Under the pieces are notes generated by a model. The model saw only the letters and a list, made by a program, of their open reading frames with translations. It made no database searches and had not been told where the DNA came from. The translations under genes and the position numbers were made by a program. Positions 32,591-43,940 of a stretch of DNA of 64,000 nucleotides are shown here, piece after piece (the stretch's first letter is position 1; every line of letters begins with the position of its first letter). Source of the DNA: Batkoa obscura (Eukaryota > Entomophthoromycota > Entomophthoromycetes > Entomophthorales > Batkoaceae); the NCBI GenBank assembly GCA_030770535.1, contig JASVEC010000001.1:1-64000 (forward strand). The letters run 5' to 3'.

Positions 32591-32976
32591 ATTTAGTAAT
32601 TAATTCAAAATAGTATATTATAAATAAATGTTTTTAAATTTACTAATGGTTTTTTGGATTGATATAATACAATTTTCATATTCTAAATAATTTTATATCA
32701 TGCGGTTAATTATTATTAGCAAATTTGTTGATTGCTCAAATAAAGTATAATATTAAAAGAATGTTTTTAAAGATATCTTGGTAGTTTCTATAAATAGTGT
32801 ATATATAATTTTTGTTTTTTAAATAGTATATAATTTATTTTTAAAGTATTTCAAATAATCTATAATTGTTCCTACTCCAATTTTTTAATAAAAGATAGGA
32901 ATTTACAACATTTTATGATTGGCTAACTAAAACCCATAAACCCTTTCAAAAAAATTATATTTTTTCACTCACAATA
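32591..32976. other. Intergenic spacer
   Basis: About 390 bp of AT-rich sequence between ERG25 and UTP11. Nothing beyond presumptive terminator and promoter sequence is seen. Confidence 0.6.
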
Positions 32977-34010
32977 ATGTCCAGTTTAAGAAACAGTGTA
33001 CAACGACGCAATCATGCCGAAAGAAGTCAACCAGCCCGACGACAACATCTGGGTATCTTAGAGAAACATAAGGATTACAAGCTTCGTGCTACAGATTATC
33101 ATAAGAAACAAGATACCTTAAAGAAATTAAGGGAAAAAGCAAGATTTCGTAATGAGGACGAGTTTTACTTTAAAATGATAAACACAAAGACGAAGGTAAG
33201 TGAATTGAAATCGATCTTATATTGGTAAAATTTAAGGAGCAAATTTTAGGGCGGTGTTCACATTAAAGAAAGAAGTGGCGTCCTTGGTGCAGATATTATG
33301 AAATTGTTGAGAACTCAGGATTCTAATTATATTCAACAAATGATTAACATTGAGCAGAAAGTAAATTGATCAAAAGTTATAAATTAAGTTATTAAATATT
33401 ACTTTAGCAAATAGAAAAATTAAAAGATGGTCTATCGTTTATTGATGAAGAAGAGGAGGAAGAGGAAGAGGAAGAGGAAGAGGAAGGGTCTAAGGCCAAA
33501 AAGAAAGTCAAACATACCATATTTGTTGATGAGGATGAAAACAGTACTATTTAAATAATGTTTTGATATCAAATGCTTATATATTTATAGTCGAAAGCTT
33601 TGATGTAGCAGACCATTTCGATACCTTACCTTCTTTGGTGGAACAAAAGCACTTGCGTTTACGCAAAAGTACATTAAAGAACAAACCATTAGATCCTAAT
33701 TTTATGAAAAAGGTAGTTGTATAGCTATTAAGTTGATAATCTTATTTAGAGTTAGGAATTACTCGAACAAAGGAATGAACAAAAGAAAAGAGAATATACC
33801 CATCTCAAAGAAAGAATGGAACGTTTAGATCAGTTGAAGTTGGCTTTAAGAGAAAGTGAGATTCAAAAATCTTTATTGGTAGTTCATTATATGTTTTTCA
33901 AGTCAACATTAATCTAATTTAATTTTTAGGGCAAAGGTAAAAAAGAAAAGATTGGAAAAGATAGCCGAGGTTTGACTATTTGGAAGTTTCAGCAAGTTAG
34001 AAAGAAATAA
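32977..34010 (+). CDS. UTP11: U3 snoRNP-associated protein Utp11
   Basis: Six exons (32977-33195, 33250-33360, 33408-33543, 33591-33712, 33756-33878, 33930-34010) give 263 residues, normal for Utp11; introns are 43-54 nt. The N-terminus [20 protein letters not shown] with [14 protein letters not shown] is the diagnostic Utp11 start, followed by [12 protein letters not shown], and the C-terminus is MGKGK-like (GKGKKEKIG). An acidic Glu run (33447-33490) interrupts the middle. Utp11 is part of the small-subunit processome and is needed for 18S rRNA maturation in the nucleolus. The gene lies tail to tail with the GPI-PLD gene, only 53 bp apart. Confidence 0.95.
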
Positions 34011-34063
34011 ACTAACAAATTAATAAAATCTATAGAACATAAATAAAGAGTATAATATTTAAT

Positions 34064-36415
34064 TTATTTAATAATTATTATAAATAAAATGAAGAATAAT
34101 AAATTTGAATTATAACTAGTTTTAAGGAAACAAGAAATATTTTGAATATCCTTAATGATAAACAATTTTCCTACTCTTTTGTTATTACTATCTTTAGCGT
34201 GAATAGAATTTAAAATCAAATGTGTGGAATTATTCATTGTCATAAATTGTACATTATAGCCATATCGATCCCTTTCCTCTCCTTTAGCTAAACATTTCAA
34301 TTGATTTTTGATTTGATCATAATGATAAATTTGTCCAGATTCCCACTGAGCTAACGGGTGATTGATTATAAGATGTTGGTTGTGAGATATCATTTTCATT
34401 CCTAATAACGAACCTGGATCTTTAGTATCTAAAAAAGCAGGAGTGTTATTATCTATTTCAATAATACTTTGATCATTGAGTAATGAATTTAATTCGTATT
34501 GATATATATGGTTTGTTAGCCAATCTAAATCCACTTTCTTTTTTACAGTTGCAGTAATAAATATGGAATTTTGATGGAGTTTAAAATGCTGCCCGATGTT
34601 TTGTATTGCGCCTTTGGCACTTATTTTGATAAATCGATTGTCAATAAAACCCTGATTATTTAATTTAATAACTTCAATCGCTCCTCTGTTATTGTATCTT
34701 GACATACCTACTAATAAATAGTTGTTTTGATTATAATTAATAAATTCAATATGGCTTCCGAAAGATACAAAGCTATTTAAATTATTTGGGAAGACACAAT
34801 AATCTGGTTGCTCTGGTATACCTTTATCTGTTGTAAGGTAAACACAGACGTTTCCAATAAGCTCATATTGATTATTTGAATAATTGGGTGAGCTTACTAT
34901 CAAATCCAACTTATTATCATTATTTATATCCTGGAGGTATACTTTTTCTGCAAAATTGGTATAACTACTTTGATTATAAAGTAACTTAGGAACAGTAAAT
35001 GTTTGTCTTAAAGCATATGTAATACCATCAAACAAGTGAAATCTACCTTGATATAAATTAGATTTATCAGCAGAATAACTAGGTTCGGTTATAATTAAAT
35101 CTTTTATATTTGTTGAGTTGGTAGTAATAAACTGAATATCATTTCCAAACCTACCACTACTCATAAAGCTCAAAGAAGGTGATTGTATTTCATTTAATAA
35201 GTTGAAATCCACATCATAGATATAAACTGAACCAAACTTGTTATACGTGTGATATTTGTTAGGCACACTCACAGCTATCAATTTAGCTTGCTCATCTACG
35301 GCTATAGAATAACCAAACATAGCATCAGGTTCTTTACCATAAACCGAGTTTGTGTTTAGCTTTTGATTGCAGTTTAAATCAACATCAGTTTTGTTAAGTG
35401 ATATTGATGTTGGTGGTGTTCTATCTTTGATGTTCGTAATTTCATCCAAGATTTGTTGAGGAGAAATGGAGCTTTGAGAAGATAAAGTATTTATAAAATC
35501 ATCCTGACTTGGTGCTGGATTTGTTAAATCGATTGATTGATATTTTGGGAATTGAACATTGCAAAAGCCTTTTTTTGTTGGCTCTTTATCATTTGCTTGC
35601 TCAATCCATTCTATTAAATCTTTCCAGCAATACGTAACATTATCAATCAACGAATTCAACCCTCCCTTAAAGTACGTTTCATATTGATCAACTAAGAATG
35701 GGGATTGGTTTGTTTCTAATCTGCCTAAAATTCTTTTCCCTTGTAGCTTAATGGCTTGGGTAGCCGAATACCCAAAGTTCATACATGTTTTCAACTGGGA
35801 TAAACTCAAATTATTATAATTCATTGATTTATAAATATTAATTAAATCCTCATACGGAACATCCCAAACTAAAGAAAGATGATCCAAATTTTGCATCCTT
35901 GCTAATACAAACTCTGCTCCAATATCTGCAATCGTATGAGCTTTACCATAATTATTACTCCAATCACTCTTTGATAATGTATCAATAAATCCCAAACTAC
36001 GTTGGTCTAACGAATGCCATGCTATATCTGCAGTACCATGTGAAACCATACCGAATAGAAAAGTTAACAAATTATAAAATTTATTTGTCTTATCATCTTC
36101 TGTTGCTTTATACCCATTAGTCAAAAAATTGTTGAGTTGTTGAGTATATTGTTGTTTGATGTAGTTTAAAGTAACTAAGTAAAAAGTTGGCCAATGGGCT
36201 TCTTCACTTTCGTTTGATAAGCTTAAACAATTGTAACCAAAGTCAGGGAAATAAGAGCCACTTTCTAAACTGTTACGGTGGAAGGATAAGAGCTTGAAGT
36301 AGCTTTCGTTATCATTTAAACGTACAATATTTCGTAAGCTTACTTCAATGTGTGTTATCATACCATTGCTACATACATTGTAAATATATAACAATATGAC
36401 AAATAGATACCTCAT
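34064..36415 (-). CDS. GPLD1: Glycosylphosphatidylinositol phospholipase D-like protein
   Basis: Intronless, 783 residues. A signal peptide (MRYLFVILLYIYNVCSNG) leads into a zinc-dependent phospholipase C-type domain with THIEVSLRN, GSYFPDFGY, MVSHGTADIAWHSL and IADIGAEFVLAR, the His/Asp metal-ligand segments of GPI-PLD. The C-terminal half (about 340-760) consists of FG-GAP/beta-propeller repeats like those of integrin alpha, each with a D-x-N-x-D-type loop (for example DINNDNKLDL). The last ~20 residues (NSNLLFFILFIIII) are hydrophobic, suggesting a membrane tail or GPI-attachment signal. GPI-PLD releases GPI-anchored proteins. It is best known in animals and is uncommon in Dikarya. Confidence 0.88.
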   Translation of the reverse strand: MRYLFVILLYIYNVCSNGMITHIEVSLRNIVRLNDNESYFKLLSFHRNSLESGSYFPDFGYNCLSLSNESEEAHWPTFYLVTLNYIKQQYTQQLNNFLTNGYKATEDDKTNKFYNLLTFLFGMVSHGTADIAWHSLDQRSLGFIDTLSKSDWSNNYGKAHTIADIGAEFVLARMQNLDHLSLVWDVPYEDLINIYKSMNYNNLSLSQLKTCMNFGYSATQAIKLQGKRILGRLETNQSPFLVDQYETYFKGGLNSLIDNVTYCWKDLIEWIEQANDKEPTKKGFCNVQFPKYQSIDLTNPAPSQDDFINTLSSQSSISPQQILDEITNIKDRTPPTSISLNKTDVDLNCNQKLNTNSVYGKEPDAMFGYSIAVDEQAKLIAVSVPNKYHTYNKFGSVYIYDVDFNLLNEIQSPSLSFMSSGRFGNDIQFITTNSTNIKDLIITEPSYSADKSNLYQGRFHLFDGITYALRQTFTVPKLLYNQSSYTNFAEKVYLQDINNDNKLDLIVSSPNYSNNQYELIGNVCVYLTTDKGIPEQPDYCVFPNNLNSFVSFGSHIEFINYNQNNYLLVGMSRYNNRGAIEVIKLNNQGFIDNRFIKISAKGAIQNIGQHFKLHQNSIFITATVKKKVDLDWLTNHIYQYELNSLLNDQSIIEIDNNTPAFLDTKDPGSLLGMKMISHNQHLIINHPLAQWESGQIYHYDQIKNQLKCLAKGEERDRYGYNVQFMTMNNSTHLILNSIHAKDSNNKRVGKLFIIKDIQNISCFLKTSYNSNLLFFILFIIIIK

Positions 36416-36987
36416 TATATTAATAAATAAACAAAAAAGTTAAATAAAAAGATGAATTAAAAATGGTTTATAATAGTAATCATCATAGTCATGCTTTTTT
36501 TTCTTGTTTTTAATTTACTTTGTTTGTCATTTATCATCTGCTCTTTACTTTATCCTTTATAATAAAATTGGGTAAAGGTATTATGTGGTTAAATGGTTTT
36601 GTTTTATTGGTTTAATCGATTTTTAAGGAACATAGTGTGGAAAAATTAATCATTATAAAATGTAAAACCTTTATCTTTTATATATGATATTGTTTATAAT
36701 GATAACTAAACTGCTATTGTAAATGTATTAAAATATTTATTGATTAAGAAAGTAATAATCACCTTTGTATAATTGCACAAGTTTTATATTTTTATTGTTT
36801 GAATAATAGCATGAACATTTTATACAATATTTATCTGATATCTTAATAAATTGAATTAATAATTTTCAAATTATATTAATATGTTATATTCTATAAATTT
36901 TTTGATTTTTTTGAATATTCAAAATATAAAATTCTATGAAATATTTATATTATAAATAACTTTTTATTAAAAAATGAGAAAAGATAA
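36416..36987. other. Intergenic spacer
   Basis: AT-rich region between the GPI-PLD start and the stop of the peptide transporter, both on the minus strand. No feature is recognised apart from likely promoter sequence. Confidence 0.6.
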
Positions 36988-38559
36988 CTATTGATCTTGT
37001 TTATGGAATAAGAACCAAAATATTATAGTAAGTACACCAAGTAAGGAGGTTTGAATACCGAATAAAATTACAAAGTTAGGGTCTACAGACCAGATGGCTA
37101 AAATTAAACCTATAAGGGCACCACCACAGTTAGTGAAAAGATAAAATGCCATAACAACGGATTTGAGTTCAGGAGCAGCATATTTGAAAGCATACTCAAG
37201 TCCAGTAGCTGATGCAAAGATTTCTGAAACAGCAACCAAAGCATAAGCTGGAATTTGCCACCAAATACTTATATCGTTCATTGGATGTTCAACACCACTT
37301 GGGACATTGGTAAAGTCATAGTAAGGACCAGTTTGATAAACGATATGTTGTAATACAGTAGCATAAACAAACCCAAGGGTACAAAGAATAAATCCAATAG
37401 TAATACGTGTGATGGGACCTAATTTGAAACCGCATCTTCTTAATAATGGAAAGACAAACCCATCGAATAATGGGATACAAGCAACAATTACAATAGGAGC
37501 TACCAAGTTAAGTTGTTCAGCACCTAACCATTCTGGATGAGCCATACTGACACCCATGTTGATAAAGTTATCAAACATATTATAATAAAGTGCCCAATAA
37601 ACAACATAGAAGGAAAATACTTTACAGGCATTTAAGGTGCCTTTTAATCCATCAACAAATTTATCGTCCCATTCAATGCTGTTTTCTCTGCTTACTATAG
37701 CAATATCTAAGTCGGTTTCATTTGCAAAAGATGATTCAACCTTAGCATTATCTAACCAATGTTCAGCATTTGGATTTGATCCTTTATGGGCAAGAGCATA
37801 ACGAATGCATCTAATAGCTTTAAATAATGGGTTACCCTTGATCTCTTTTTCATCGAATTTACTCCTTCCAAGAATGAAAATAGCAATTCCGACCACAAAG
37901 ATGATTCCAGGAATACCATAAGCTAGAGGATATGAGTTACCCTGTCTAGCTAAGATAGGACATACCAATTGACCAGTGAAGGAACCAATATTAATAGCCC
38001 AATAAAAGTAACGGAACACACGTTCAACAGTTAAATCATAATCATAATAAGTATTATCATTGTTTCCAGATGGAATTAAACCATGAGGAACTTGTTCAGC
38101 AGCAAATGCTGATACATTAGCTTTGATACCACCGGTACCCCATGAGATGAAGAGATAAAGAGCAATACAGAAACCTGGTAAAGCAAAACCAGAATCTAAA
38201 GAGGCAGGAATTGCAGATAAAGATAAGACAATGAGACCAGCTAAATACCAAACAGCAAAACATAAGATAGTTTTAAATTTGCCTAAATAAGAATCCGCTA
38301 TACTAGCACCAATGATTGTGGTGAAATAACAGAGGAAACTGAAGGCTCTGTTCACAGCAGTAGCATTGGATTTACCAAGTTGTAGTACATCGAGCACATA
38401 AGGCACGAATAATAAAGAAGCACCATAAAATGAAAAACGTTCACATAGTTCCATCACAATGATAAACCATGCGGATTTTGGTACAGGGCCTGGTACCTTT
38501 TTGATCTCAGTGGTATCTTCATAAAAGCTTTGTTGATGTTTTGTTTTTGGAGAACTCAT
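36988..38559 (-). CDS. PTR2: POT/PTR family proton-coupled oligopeptide transporter
   Basis: Intronless, 523 residues, about 12 membrane spans. The family signature ELCERFSFYG (ExxERFxYYG, proton and peptide binding) is at residues 37-46. The second span carries FLCYFTTIIGASIADSYLGK, the PTR2 signature region with the conserved DSYLG. The other half contains WWQIPAYALVAVSEIFASATGLEYAF, the FYxxINxGS-like and (L/F)-x-x-Q-x-P-x-Y region. It sits in the plasma membrane and imports di- and tripeptides with protons. Fungal Ptr2 proteins are usually near 600 residues; this one has shorter termini. Confidence 0.93.
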   Translation of the reverse strand: MSSPKTKHQQSFYEDTTEIKKVPGPVPKSAWFIIVMELCERFSFYGASLLFVPYVLDVLQLGKSNATAVNRAFSFLCYFTTIIGASIADSYLGKFKTILCFAVWYLAGLIVLSLSAIPASLDSGFALPGFCIALYLFISWGTGGIKANVSAFAAEQVPHGLIPSGNNDNTYYDYDLTVERVFRYFYWAINIGSFTGQLVCPILARQGNSYPLAYGIPGIIFVVGIAIFILGRSKFDEKEIKGNPLFKAIRCIRYALAHKGSNPNAEHWLDNAKVESSFANETDLDIAIVSRENSIEWDDKFVDGLKGTLNACKVFSFYVVYWALYYNMFDNFINMGVSMAHPEWLGAEQLNLVAPIVIVACIPLFDGFVFPLLRRCGFKLGPITRITIGFILCTLGFVYATVLQHIVYQTGPYYDFTNVPSGVEHPMNDISIWWQIPAYALVAVSEIFASATGLEYAFKYAAPELKSVVMAFYLFTNCGGALIGLILAIWSVDPNFVILFGIQTSLLGVLTIIFWFLFHKQDQ

Positions 38560-41054
38560 AATTGTTATAAAGTTATTTTATGTCTTCGGTTAGTATTGAG
38601 TTGACGAAGTAAATGTTTATATTTATTTATATTTGAATATAAACAAATACTTTTTTTTTTTATGTTGAAATCCAAAGCGATTTTACTTCATATTTATACT
38701 TTCTTTAATCTCACAATGGTCAGTGAGCTAATGATAAATAATTTTTTGAAATAGTAGATAATATCACCAATTGACATATTTGTATCAATTTAAATTACCA
38801 CTTTTGAAAAGTTTAAAACTTAAATCATAAAATTAAATTTTAGGTCATCTGATCAATGAGATCATTTTGGTACATTAACGTTTGGTTTTATTAAAATAAG
38901 GCCTAATTTAATCAATTATTACTCATAATTGTTCCTGTATTGAAGAATAATCTTATGTCAATAAGGGTTCAATTTATCTTAGTGAATTAAAAATAAACCC
39001 AGCTGACTGATGAACCCTTATTTCTGGCTAAACTATAATTTATTTGAATTAGAAGTCTATTAAAATTATTATGCTCTGCTAGTTGACACTTTAAAAATAT
39101 ATAGTTATAATATATTAATAAATGTTGTTTTGATAACAATATTGTGGTTATACATGAAAGTATATTAAAATATCATAGCATAATAGAAAATATTAAAAAA
39201 ATAAAGAATTAAACCACTTTCTATTAAATTAATAAATAATCTAAAAGCAGTGGGAAATCAGTACAACCAAATTCCGAATTGTATTTTCATAACTTTTTCC
39301 TAATAAAGTAATTTTCTTCAAAACTTCAAAATTGGATCGAATTTTAATTTTGATAAATTTTTCATTTTATTTTTTAAATGAGAACAATATTTATTTAATT
39401 ATGATGTTTGAGCCTATTTATAGTAAAATAACCCGACACCAATATAAAAATGAGCGTAAAATTATTATAAGTTGTTAATTTAAGTTGCAATATGTATCTA
39501 AATAAACGGAATTATCTATATATTGAAATTATATTAAAATGTCATTATTCCATCTTTCCCTGCTTGTTTTCTTAATTACTTTTGCGTTTATAAACTTAGT
39601 AGTATAATCACCAATTACTGATTACTATTCGTTTATGACTTTCACTTCAAATAATAAGTGAAAGTATAGCTTACGAGATAAAGTAATTTTCCAAAATGTC
39701 TATATAAACTTTCTATTTGGTATTACGTAAGAATTATAAATATACTATATATACTATATAGGTTTTTTAATAGCTTTCTAGCCTTTATCTATGTGACCTA
39801 ATAAAATTTGCTATATAATAAAGTAATGTCTACTAAGCCTATTAATAAAATATTTAAAAAATATTTTAAATAGTTTGGCTTCCTTTTTAAGCTTAAAAGC
39901 TTGAAAAAATTATAAAAAATTGACTTAATTAAAATCATTTTTCACTTGTACATAAGAACTTTCTCTATAATTTGACCCAAAACCCACTACCACTTCTCCC
40001 TTCAGCCTTATTGTCATTACAAGTCAGCGGGCAGTTCTCTAAAGGTTAGAATTGCACTGAACTAAATTGCACATCTCTAACTCTCAAAAGGGAAAAAAAT
40101 TCTGGACACAATACTATCTCTTTTAGAAGCCATCTACTGATAGTTCCGTGTCCCTTAAGTCAGCTACTTGGGTATTATAAATTTTCATTGTTGTAAATAA
40201 ATTACTTGGGGTTCTCGCCTTTCAAGAAAATAAAAAAAGCACCTTATAAATAAATATTTATACAATTATTTTTAAAAAAGATTTTAATTTTTTAAAACTC
40301 TAACTACTAACGTCCTTATATAAAACATCTATTTTTTTTAAAACTGGTCTTATAATATAATTTTCTTCATTTTTATATATCAAATTACTATTCTATCTAA
40401 AGTCTAACTCATCAATCTCCCATTTCCCAAACTATATTAACTTAATATTACCGAAATTAGGTTTTCCCTAGCAAAGATAGCACACAAAAACAACTCCATC
40501 TTAAAGTTCTTGATCTTTACCTTTTTTATAGTGGAAAAACTGACTACTTTCTGTAAAAACCTTCTTTTTTTAATTTTACCTTCTCTACTTAGTTGATATT
40601 TTTATACTAACAAATTGTTTTATCTAATAAAAAACTCAAAGTTGAATATTTTTGAATTCAATAAAAATAAAAATAAAAATAAAAATAGAATTTATATTAC
40701 TTTAGTTTATTATAGGTAATAAATTTTAAAAATAAGTTTTATATAGTTTAATAATTAATTTGTTATTTTATTTTTTTATATTAAATATATATTTAAATAA
40801 TTGTTATTTAAACAATTTTATAAAAAATTTAAATATAAAAAAACTCAATTAAAAAATCGAATTTTAAGTTTTATTTCAAAAAAGAATATAAAAAATATAA
40901 AACTATAAAACATCTTTTACATTATTATTTAAATATTAAAGTTAAATGATTTATATTATTTAAAATGCTTTAGCTATTAAAAGATGTTTATTAAATATTT
41001 TTTCGTTGATATTTTCTTTTTTTACATTAAAGTTATTATTCAAATTTGTTATAT
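38560..41054. other. Long gene-free block, left part
   Basis: No ORF of coding quality. A 12-bp inverted repeat (AATAAGGGTTCA at 38960-38971 and its complement at 39011-39022) could form a hairpin or mark a tiny element. The stretch at about 39966-40235 is less A/T-rich than its surroundings and has no ORF. An AAAAAT run lies at about 40662-40688. Confidence 0.5.
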
Positions 41055-41153
41055 GGGAATGTATTTTTTTATTTAAGGATTTCACTAACAATCTTTCTGT
41101 TTAAATAGGACTTAAGAAATGGAAAAAGTAACGAAACCAAAAAAAACATCCTC
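41055..41153 (+). mobile_element. Miniature TIR element (GGGGATGT family), copy 8
   Basis: TAT-GGGAATGTATTTTTTTA to AACATCCTC-ATAT, full length but with a diverged core (TAGGACTTA). It stops 12 bp before the third LTR-like repeat. Confidence 0.85.
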
Positions 41154-41164
41154 ATATTTAGTAA

Positions 41165-41747
41165 TGTGAAATATCGCTTCATTAGCTCTAGGATTGATTA
41201 TGATATAATAATCAATTCAGAGTTCCTTATATAGATTTACTGCGAGAATTGCTACCACCTGATCACGAAGAATCTATTATCCACGTTTTAATATCCATAC
41301 TTGACAACTATAATAAGGAATAACTGCTATAATATTTCTTATATGAGGATGTATTTTTTTGTTTAAGAATTTTACTAACAATCTTTCCGCTCAAATAGCG
41401 CTTAAAAAATGGAAAAAATAATGAAACCAAAAAAAACACCCCATATATAGCCACCCAATTGGAGTATAAAAGAGATTCTTCAACATACTAACTCGAGACT
41501 TTTTAACTGAATTACTCCCTGATATCGTATTATTAATAAAGCCATTAAGTCTTTCTAACAACATCTTACATAGATTTTACAGTAGTATCTTCTATTATAT
41601 TTGTTTTACATAGTTCGTAGCTTATTACGTATTATTCCTATTAATTTAAGTCTATCTTAGTTACATAAACTAAGACCTTTCGACTCAAGGCAAGTTAACC
41701 AAGCAAGGACTGCTTTTAACTCCAACCATTTAGTATCAACCTTCACA
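41165..41747 (+). mobile_element. Solo-LTR-like repeat, copy 3, with nested miniature element
   Basis: Starts TGTGAAATATCGC, ends CCTTCACA, and is flanked by GTAA on both sides, a plausible 4-bp target duplication. The internal GTATAAAAG and AATAAA signals are in the same order as in the other copies. A GGGGATGT-family element (41345-41442) is inserted in it. No coding part or partner repeat is nearby; it is an old, incomplete fossil. Confidence 0.6.
41345..41442 (+). mobile_element. Miniature TIR element (GGGGATGT family), copy 9, nested in LTR-like repeat
   Basis: GAGGATGTATTTTTTTG to AACACCCC, flanked by TATAT and ATATA, consistent with TA target choice. Its sequence is close to consensus, so this insertion postdates the host repeat. 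Confidence 0.92.
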
Positions 41748-41814
41748 GTAATTATCATAATTTAAAAATAAAACAATAAGTTTTTATAAATTAAATTTCA
41801 ATTATCAAAGTATA

Positions 41815-41910
41815 GGGATGTATTTTTTGTTTAAGAATTCTACCAACAATCTTTCCACTCAAACAGCGCTTAAAAAATGGAAAAGTGATGAAACCAAAAA
41901 AAACATACTC
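41815..41910 (+). mobile_element. Miniature TIR element (GGGGATGT family), copy 10
   Basis: GGGATGTATTTTTTG to AACATACTC-AT, full-length, core ACAGCGCTTAAAAAATGG. Third copy within 900 bp. Confidence 0.9.
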
Positions 41911-42577
41911 ATACAGTAATTAAATATTTAAACAAAATTTACAGTAGTTTAAATCTAATTTAAAATTTTTTTAATGTAATAAACAAAACTCAAAATCATG
42001 TTTTTTTTATTTGAAAGCCTAGTTAATAAAAATTTTATTTAAGCATTTCAATAAACAAACAAAATAAATCAAATAGGACACTTTCTAAGAAAGGTATGAG
42101 AATAGAGAATTCAATACTATTTATTTTAACATAATGGGAGTAATTTATTTTCTATTAATAATAACTCATTTAAAGAGACAATGATTAACTAATTAAATTT
42201 CTAAATTGGTAACTACTACTTTTCATAACTTTTTAACCTTTTTTAAATTAGCTACAAAATCTTCCTTACTCTCCTCTATTAACTTCCATTATTTTTCACC
42301 AAGTATAAAATTTTGTTACCATTTTTCCAATCAAAAAGAATTGATCTTTACACTAGCAGTCACAAAGCTTATTTAAAAAAAGCGATTCAAAAAATAACAT
42401 TAACAAAAATCTACTCAAAAGGAGACTCAATGGCGTCATATTTGTTTCAAATTACCTTATTATAAAACAAGGATCAATCTATTAAAAGAAAGTTAGATAA
42501 TTAATAATCTCTTTTTTTATTAAATTTCTAAAATTTTAATTGTAATAATAAAAATAATAATATTAATAGTATAACAA
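41911..42577. other. Promoter-proximal spacer of cystinosin gene
   Basis: AT-rich sequence upstream of the cystinosin-like ATG. No repeat family member or ORF is seen. Confidence 0.55.
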
Positions 42578-43838
42578 ATGTCATTACTAACTACAATTTC
42601 TTGGTGTTTTGGTTGGGTAAGTTGAAAAGTGGACTATTATCAATTTAGTTTAATCCCTTGAAATTTTAATAGATTTATTTCTCAGCTTGGTCCATCTCTT
42701 TCTATCCACAAGCTGTTTTAAATTATAAACGTAAAAGGTAATTTGACTAAAAATTAACTTATTAACTCTTCCAATTAGTTAACTCCATTTCAATTATTTA
42801 AAATTTAGTGTTCAGGGTTTATCCTTTGATTTTTTATATTATAATGTTTTGGGTTTTTTTTGTTATACAGTAAGTTAATAATGTTATTATTATTGTCTAC
42901 TACTATTCATAATTATTCATCATTCTGATTTTTTAATTAAACACATAAGGTTTATAATTTCACTTTTATGTTTTCTGAAATAGTAAAAAAACAATATCAA
43001 GAACGATATGGCCCTAATGAGAGCTTAGTAAAGCTTAATGACTTATTTTTTTCAACTCATGCTTTAATGTTATCTTCCCTCACTTTATATCAAACTTTTA
43101 TTTATAAAGTAAGTTTTTTATAATTATTAATCAAATATATTAATATTTTTTTCTTCTTCATTTCTTATTTAAGCGTGATGAAGAACAAAAACTATCAATG
43201 TTTGGTACAAGGACATTACAAATATTATTAAGTATAATGGGGATATCTTTTTTAATTTCTTTGTTTGGTGGTATTAAGTGGTTAGATATGTTATATGTAT
43301 TTTCATTTATTAAGTTGATATTATCCCTAGTAAAATATATTCCTCAAGTAAGATAAAATGAAGTTATTTTTTTTAATCATTTAATTTTTAATTTTTAGGC
43401 TTATTTAAATTATAAAAGAAAATCGACTATTGGTTGGAGTATTCATAATATACTTTTAGTAAATTTTTAATAATAATAACAATAATTTATAAAATATTAT
43501 ATAGGATTTCACCGGTGGTTTATTTTCAATAGCTCAATTATTAATTGATTCTTCATTACAAAATGATTGGTCTGGTATTTTAGGAGTAAACTGATTAAAT
43601 TTATTAAATTTATTATACTAATCTATTATATTATTACTATTATATAGAATCCTATTAAATTGTAAGTTTTTATTTATATATATTATTTATACAGATACAT
43701 ATTAAACTATTATTACTATTTAGCTTCTTGGGCAACTTATCTATTTTATTTGATCTATTATTTATGTATCAGCATTATATATTGTATCCTCATACCGATG
43801 AAGAAGAACTTGAAGAAGGTTATCAAGCTTTAACTTAA
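42578..43838 (+). CDS. CTNS: Cystinosin-like PQ-loop transporter
   Basis: Nine exons (42578-42616, 42673-42737, 42809-42869, 42950-43108, 43174-43347, 43399-43458, 43505-43585, 43648-43661, 43724-43838) join in frame to 255 residues; introns are 46-80 nt. Exon 8 is only 14 nt. Two PQ-loops are visible: SFYPQAVLNYKRKSVQGLSF and YIPQAYLNYKRKSTIGWS, and the segment DFTGGLFSIAQLLIDSS is near-diagnostic for cystinosin. Seven membrane spans are expected. The family (human CTNS, yeast Ers1) exports cystine with protons from lysosome or vacuole. The C-terminus ends EEGYQALT, containing a GYxx-Leu sorting signal like the GYDQL tail of human cystinosin. It converges on the VPS9 gene 102 bp away. Confidence 0.92.
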
Positions 43839-43893
43839 AAATTATAAAAAATAAAAATTATAAAAAATAAAAATTATAAAAAATAAAAATAAA
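43839..43893. repeat. 17-bp tandem repeat
   Basis: Three copies of an AAAAATTATAAAAAATA-like unit immediately after the cystinosin stop codon, between two converging genes. Simple repeat, possibly overlapping both 3' ends. Confidence 0.8.
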
Positions 43894-43940
43894 AATAATA
43901 GAATAGATTATTTTTATCTTATATTTTTTTAAAACAAATA

